This document shows, in pieces, positions 11,053 through 12,249 of a stretch of DNA of 12,249 bases; the first letter of the stretch is position 1; each line of letters opens with the position of its first letter. The position numbers and the translations under genes are program-made. The notes beneath the pieces were generated by a model. The model searched no databases. It saw only the letters and a list, made by a program, of their open reading frames with translations, and was not told the origin of the DNA. Source of the DNA: CAZSBB01 sp964605235 (lineage in GTDB: Bacteria; Planctomycetota; Phycisphaerae; Phycisphaerales; Phycisphaeraceae); NCBI GenBank assembly GCA_964605235.1, contig CAZSBB010000069.1, forward strand, positions 1-12,249. Direction: 5' to 3'.

Positions 11053-12249
11053 ATGAAGATCACCATCGTCAGCCCCGAAGCCGGCCCGCTGTTTGACGCG
11101 GCCATGCGCCATTCGTTTGGCGGTGCGGAAGTGCGCTCCTGGCTGTTCGCGCGGGGCTTGGCGCGCCGTCCCGAGGTGCAGGTGCAGGTGGTGGTGCTGC
11201 ATGATCAGGCCGGGCGACAGATCACTGCGGATGGCATCGAACTGATCGCTCGGCGCAGCCTGGCTGCGTCTGGCTTGCGGCGCTGTCTGCTGGGCATTTC
11301 CCGTGATGTCCGCCCCTATGCCCAGCAGGTGGGCCACTTCCCGTGGGTGAAACTTTTGCGGTGGAACGGGAACCTGCTCTGGCAGTTGCCGCTGCTGGCG
11401 GTGAATATGGTCCTGTGCCGGCTGGATCGCCGGCGGAACCGGTTGCAGCATGATGAGCGACTGGGAGAACTGGCGGGTGATGTCCTGTGCGGATTTGGGG
11501 TCAATCACACGACGGAAATCGTCGTTGGCACCGCCGCGCGCCTGGGCAAGCCTTCGGTGCTGTTCATCGCCTCGGATCACAGCCTCGATGCCCGCGTCTT
11601 TCACGCCGGTTCGCGCCAGGTGACGCCTTGGGGTGAGGTCGGCCATCTGGGCTACCAGACCATCATGGCCGCCAGTCTGATCGTGGTGCAGACCGAACAT
11701 CAGCGGAAGTTGCTGCGCGACGGTTTTGGACGCGACGGCGTGCTGATCCGCAACCCCATCGAACTGGACGCCGCCGCCCCCGCCGCCCCGCCTGCGCGGC
11801 AGTACGTGCTCTGGGTTGGACGTGCCGAGGAAGTGCAGAAGCGCCCGAGCCTGTGCCTGGAACTGGCTCGGCAATGCCCCGACATTCCCTTTCGCATGGT
11901 GCTGGACCAGGGCGTCAATGATCAGTCCCGGCGCGTCATCGCCGCCGCCCCGCCCAATGTGACGGTGCTCGGTCCACAGCGTTATGAGCAGATGGATGAA
12001 CTATTCGCCGGCGCGCTGGCGCTGCTGAGCACCTCGGCGTTTGAAGGCTTCCCCAACACCTACCTGCAGGCGGGCAAGCACACCACGCCGATTCTCGCCT
12101 TGGCGGTGGACCCGGAAGGGATGCTCACCCAGCACGGCGCGGGCGTGTGTGCCGCCGGTGAGCTGGAACTGCTGGCGCGCACCTTGCGGCAGTGGTGGAG
12201 CACGCCTGAACTGGCGGCGCGACACGGCGCGGCCGCGCGGGCGTACGTG
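11053..12249 (+). CDS. Glycosyltransferase, GT4-type (GT-B fold), 3'-truncated by window end
   Basis: An open frame of 399 codons from ATG 11053 to the end of the window, without a stop. The N-terminus MKITIVSPEAGPLFDAAM...FGGAEVRSWLFARGL has the Gly-Gly-Ala-Glu turn (23-26) of GT4 acceptor domains. The C-terminal half shows the sugar-nucleotide-binding domain: YVLWVGR (251-257), Lys263 in EVQKRP, VTVLGPQ, and STSAFEGFPNTYLQAG with E331, G332 and N335. It probably transfers a sugar to a surface polysaccharide or lipid acceptor at the inner face of the membrane; donor and acceptor cannot be told. No Shine-Dalgarno or clear -10 is visible in the 65 bases after the binding-protein gene, so it may depend on readthrough. 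Confidence 0.87.
   Translation, partial: MKITIVSPEAGPLFDAAMRHSFGGAEVRSWLFARGLARRPEVQVQVVVLHDQAGRQITADGIELIARRSLAASGLRRCLLGISRDVRPYAQQVGHFPWVKLLRWNGNLLWQLPLLAVNMVLCRLDRRRNRLQHDERLGELAGDVLCGFGVNHTTEIVVGTAARLGKPSVLFIASDHSLDARVFHAGSRQVTPWGEVGHLGYQTIMAASLIVVQTEHQRKLLRDGFGRDGVLIRNPIELDAAAPAAPPARQYVLWVGRAEEVQKRPSLCLELARQCPDIPFRMVLDQGVNDQSRRVIAAAPPNVTVLGPQRYEQMDELFAGALALLSTSAFEGFPNTYLQAGKHTTPILALAVDPEGMLTQHGAGVCAAGELELLARTLRQWWSTPELAARHGAAARAYV

Noticed and set aside
1..12249. CRISPR array, tRNA, rRNA, prophage or transposase gene
   Set aside because: No regularly spaced direct repeats, tRNA-like cloverleaf, rRNA core or recombinase/transposase motifs were seen; the repeats present are isolated palindromes.

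Overview
The window is high-GC bacterial DNA. Its gene families (YlbF-like protein, DUF1961 protein, exosortase-type CAAX protease, a GGQ protein with a helix-turn-helix-like tail, a short HPF-like protein) and its many palindromic intergenic repeats fit a planctomycete, perhaps of the Phycisphaerae. That placement is inference; no rRNA or phylogenetic marker is present. I see no tRNA, rRNA, CRISPR, phage or transposase gene.

Layout. Positions 1-261 hold no gene I can name. On the minus strand follow rnpA (RNase P protein), then a two-gene unit transcribed as ylbF-like then a large proline/glutamine-rich putative lipoprotein, then an aldo/keto reductase, then a small RF-1/GGQ-domain protein. 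On the plus strand follow a DUF1961 (lectin-fold-like) gene that overlaps a CAAX-type intramembrane protease gene, and an HPF/RaiA-type ribosome-associated protein. A SAM methyltransferase on the minus strand converges on the HPF gene, with only 12 bases between the stops. Divergent from the methyltransferase is an ABC importer of the NitT/TauT/thiamine-precursor class: ATPase, permease (coupled by a TGATG overlap) and an NMT1/THI5-like lipoprotein. The window ends inside a GT4-type glycosyltransferase gene.

The most notable feature is between the genes. Several distinct palindromic or interspersed elements occur in about 12 kb: a 29-bp hairpin before rnpA, a long imperfect inverted repeat at 3032-3167, another at 4344-4445, a short AT-richer motif at 4503-4524, two 87-bp copies of one palindromic family (5095-5181 and 9892-9978), and a perfect 24-bp-arm palindrome at 8227-8282. 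One 87-bp copy sits inside the ABC operon, just before the binding-protein gene, and is open in frame with it.

A second pattern concerns starts. Three genes that probably head their transcripts (GGQ protein, methyltransferase, ABC ATPase) carry a TAC(C/A)AT -10-like box only 6 to 9 bases before ATG and no Shine-Dalgarno, which suggests leaderless mRNAs. The putative lipoprotein, aldo/keto reductase, HPF and binding-protein genes instead carry recognisable GGAG/AAGGA sites. I found no clearly new enzymatic system. The best leads are the repeat families, the leaderless promoter grammar, the GGQ-HTH protein and the DUF1961/protease pair.
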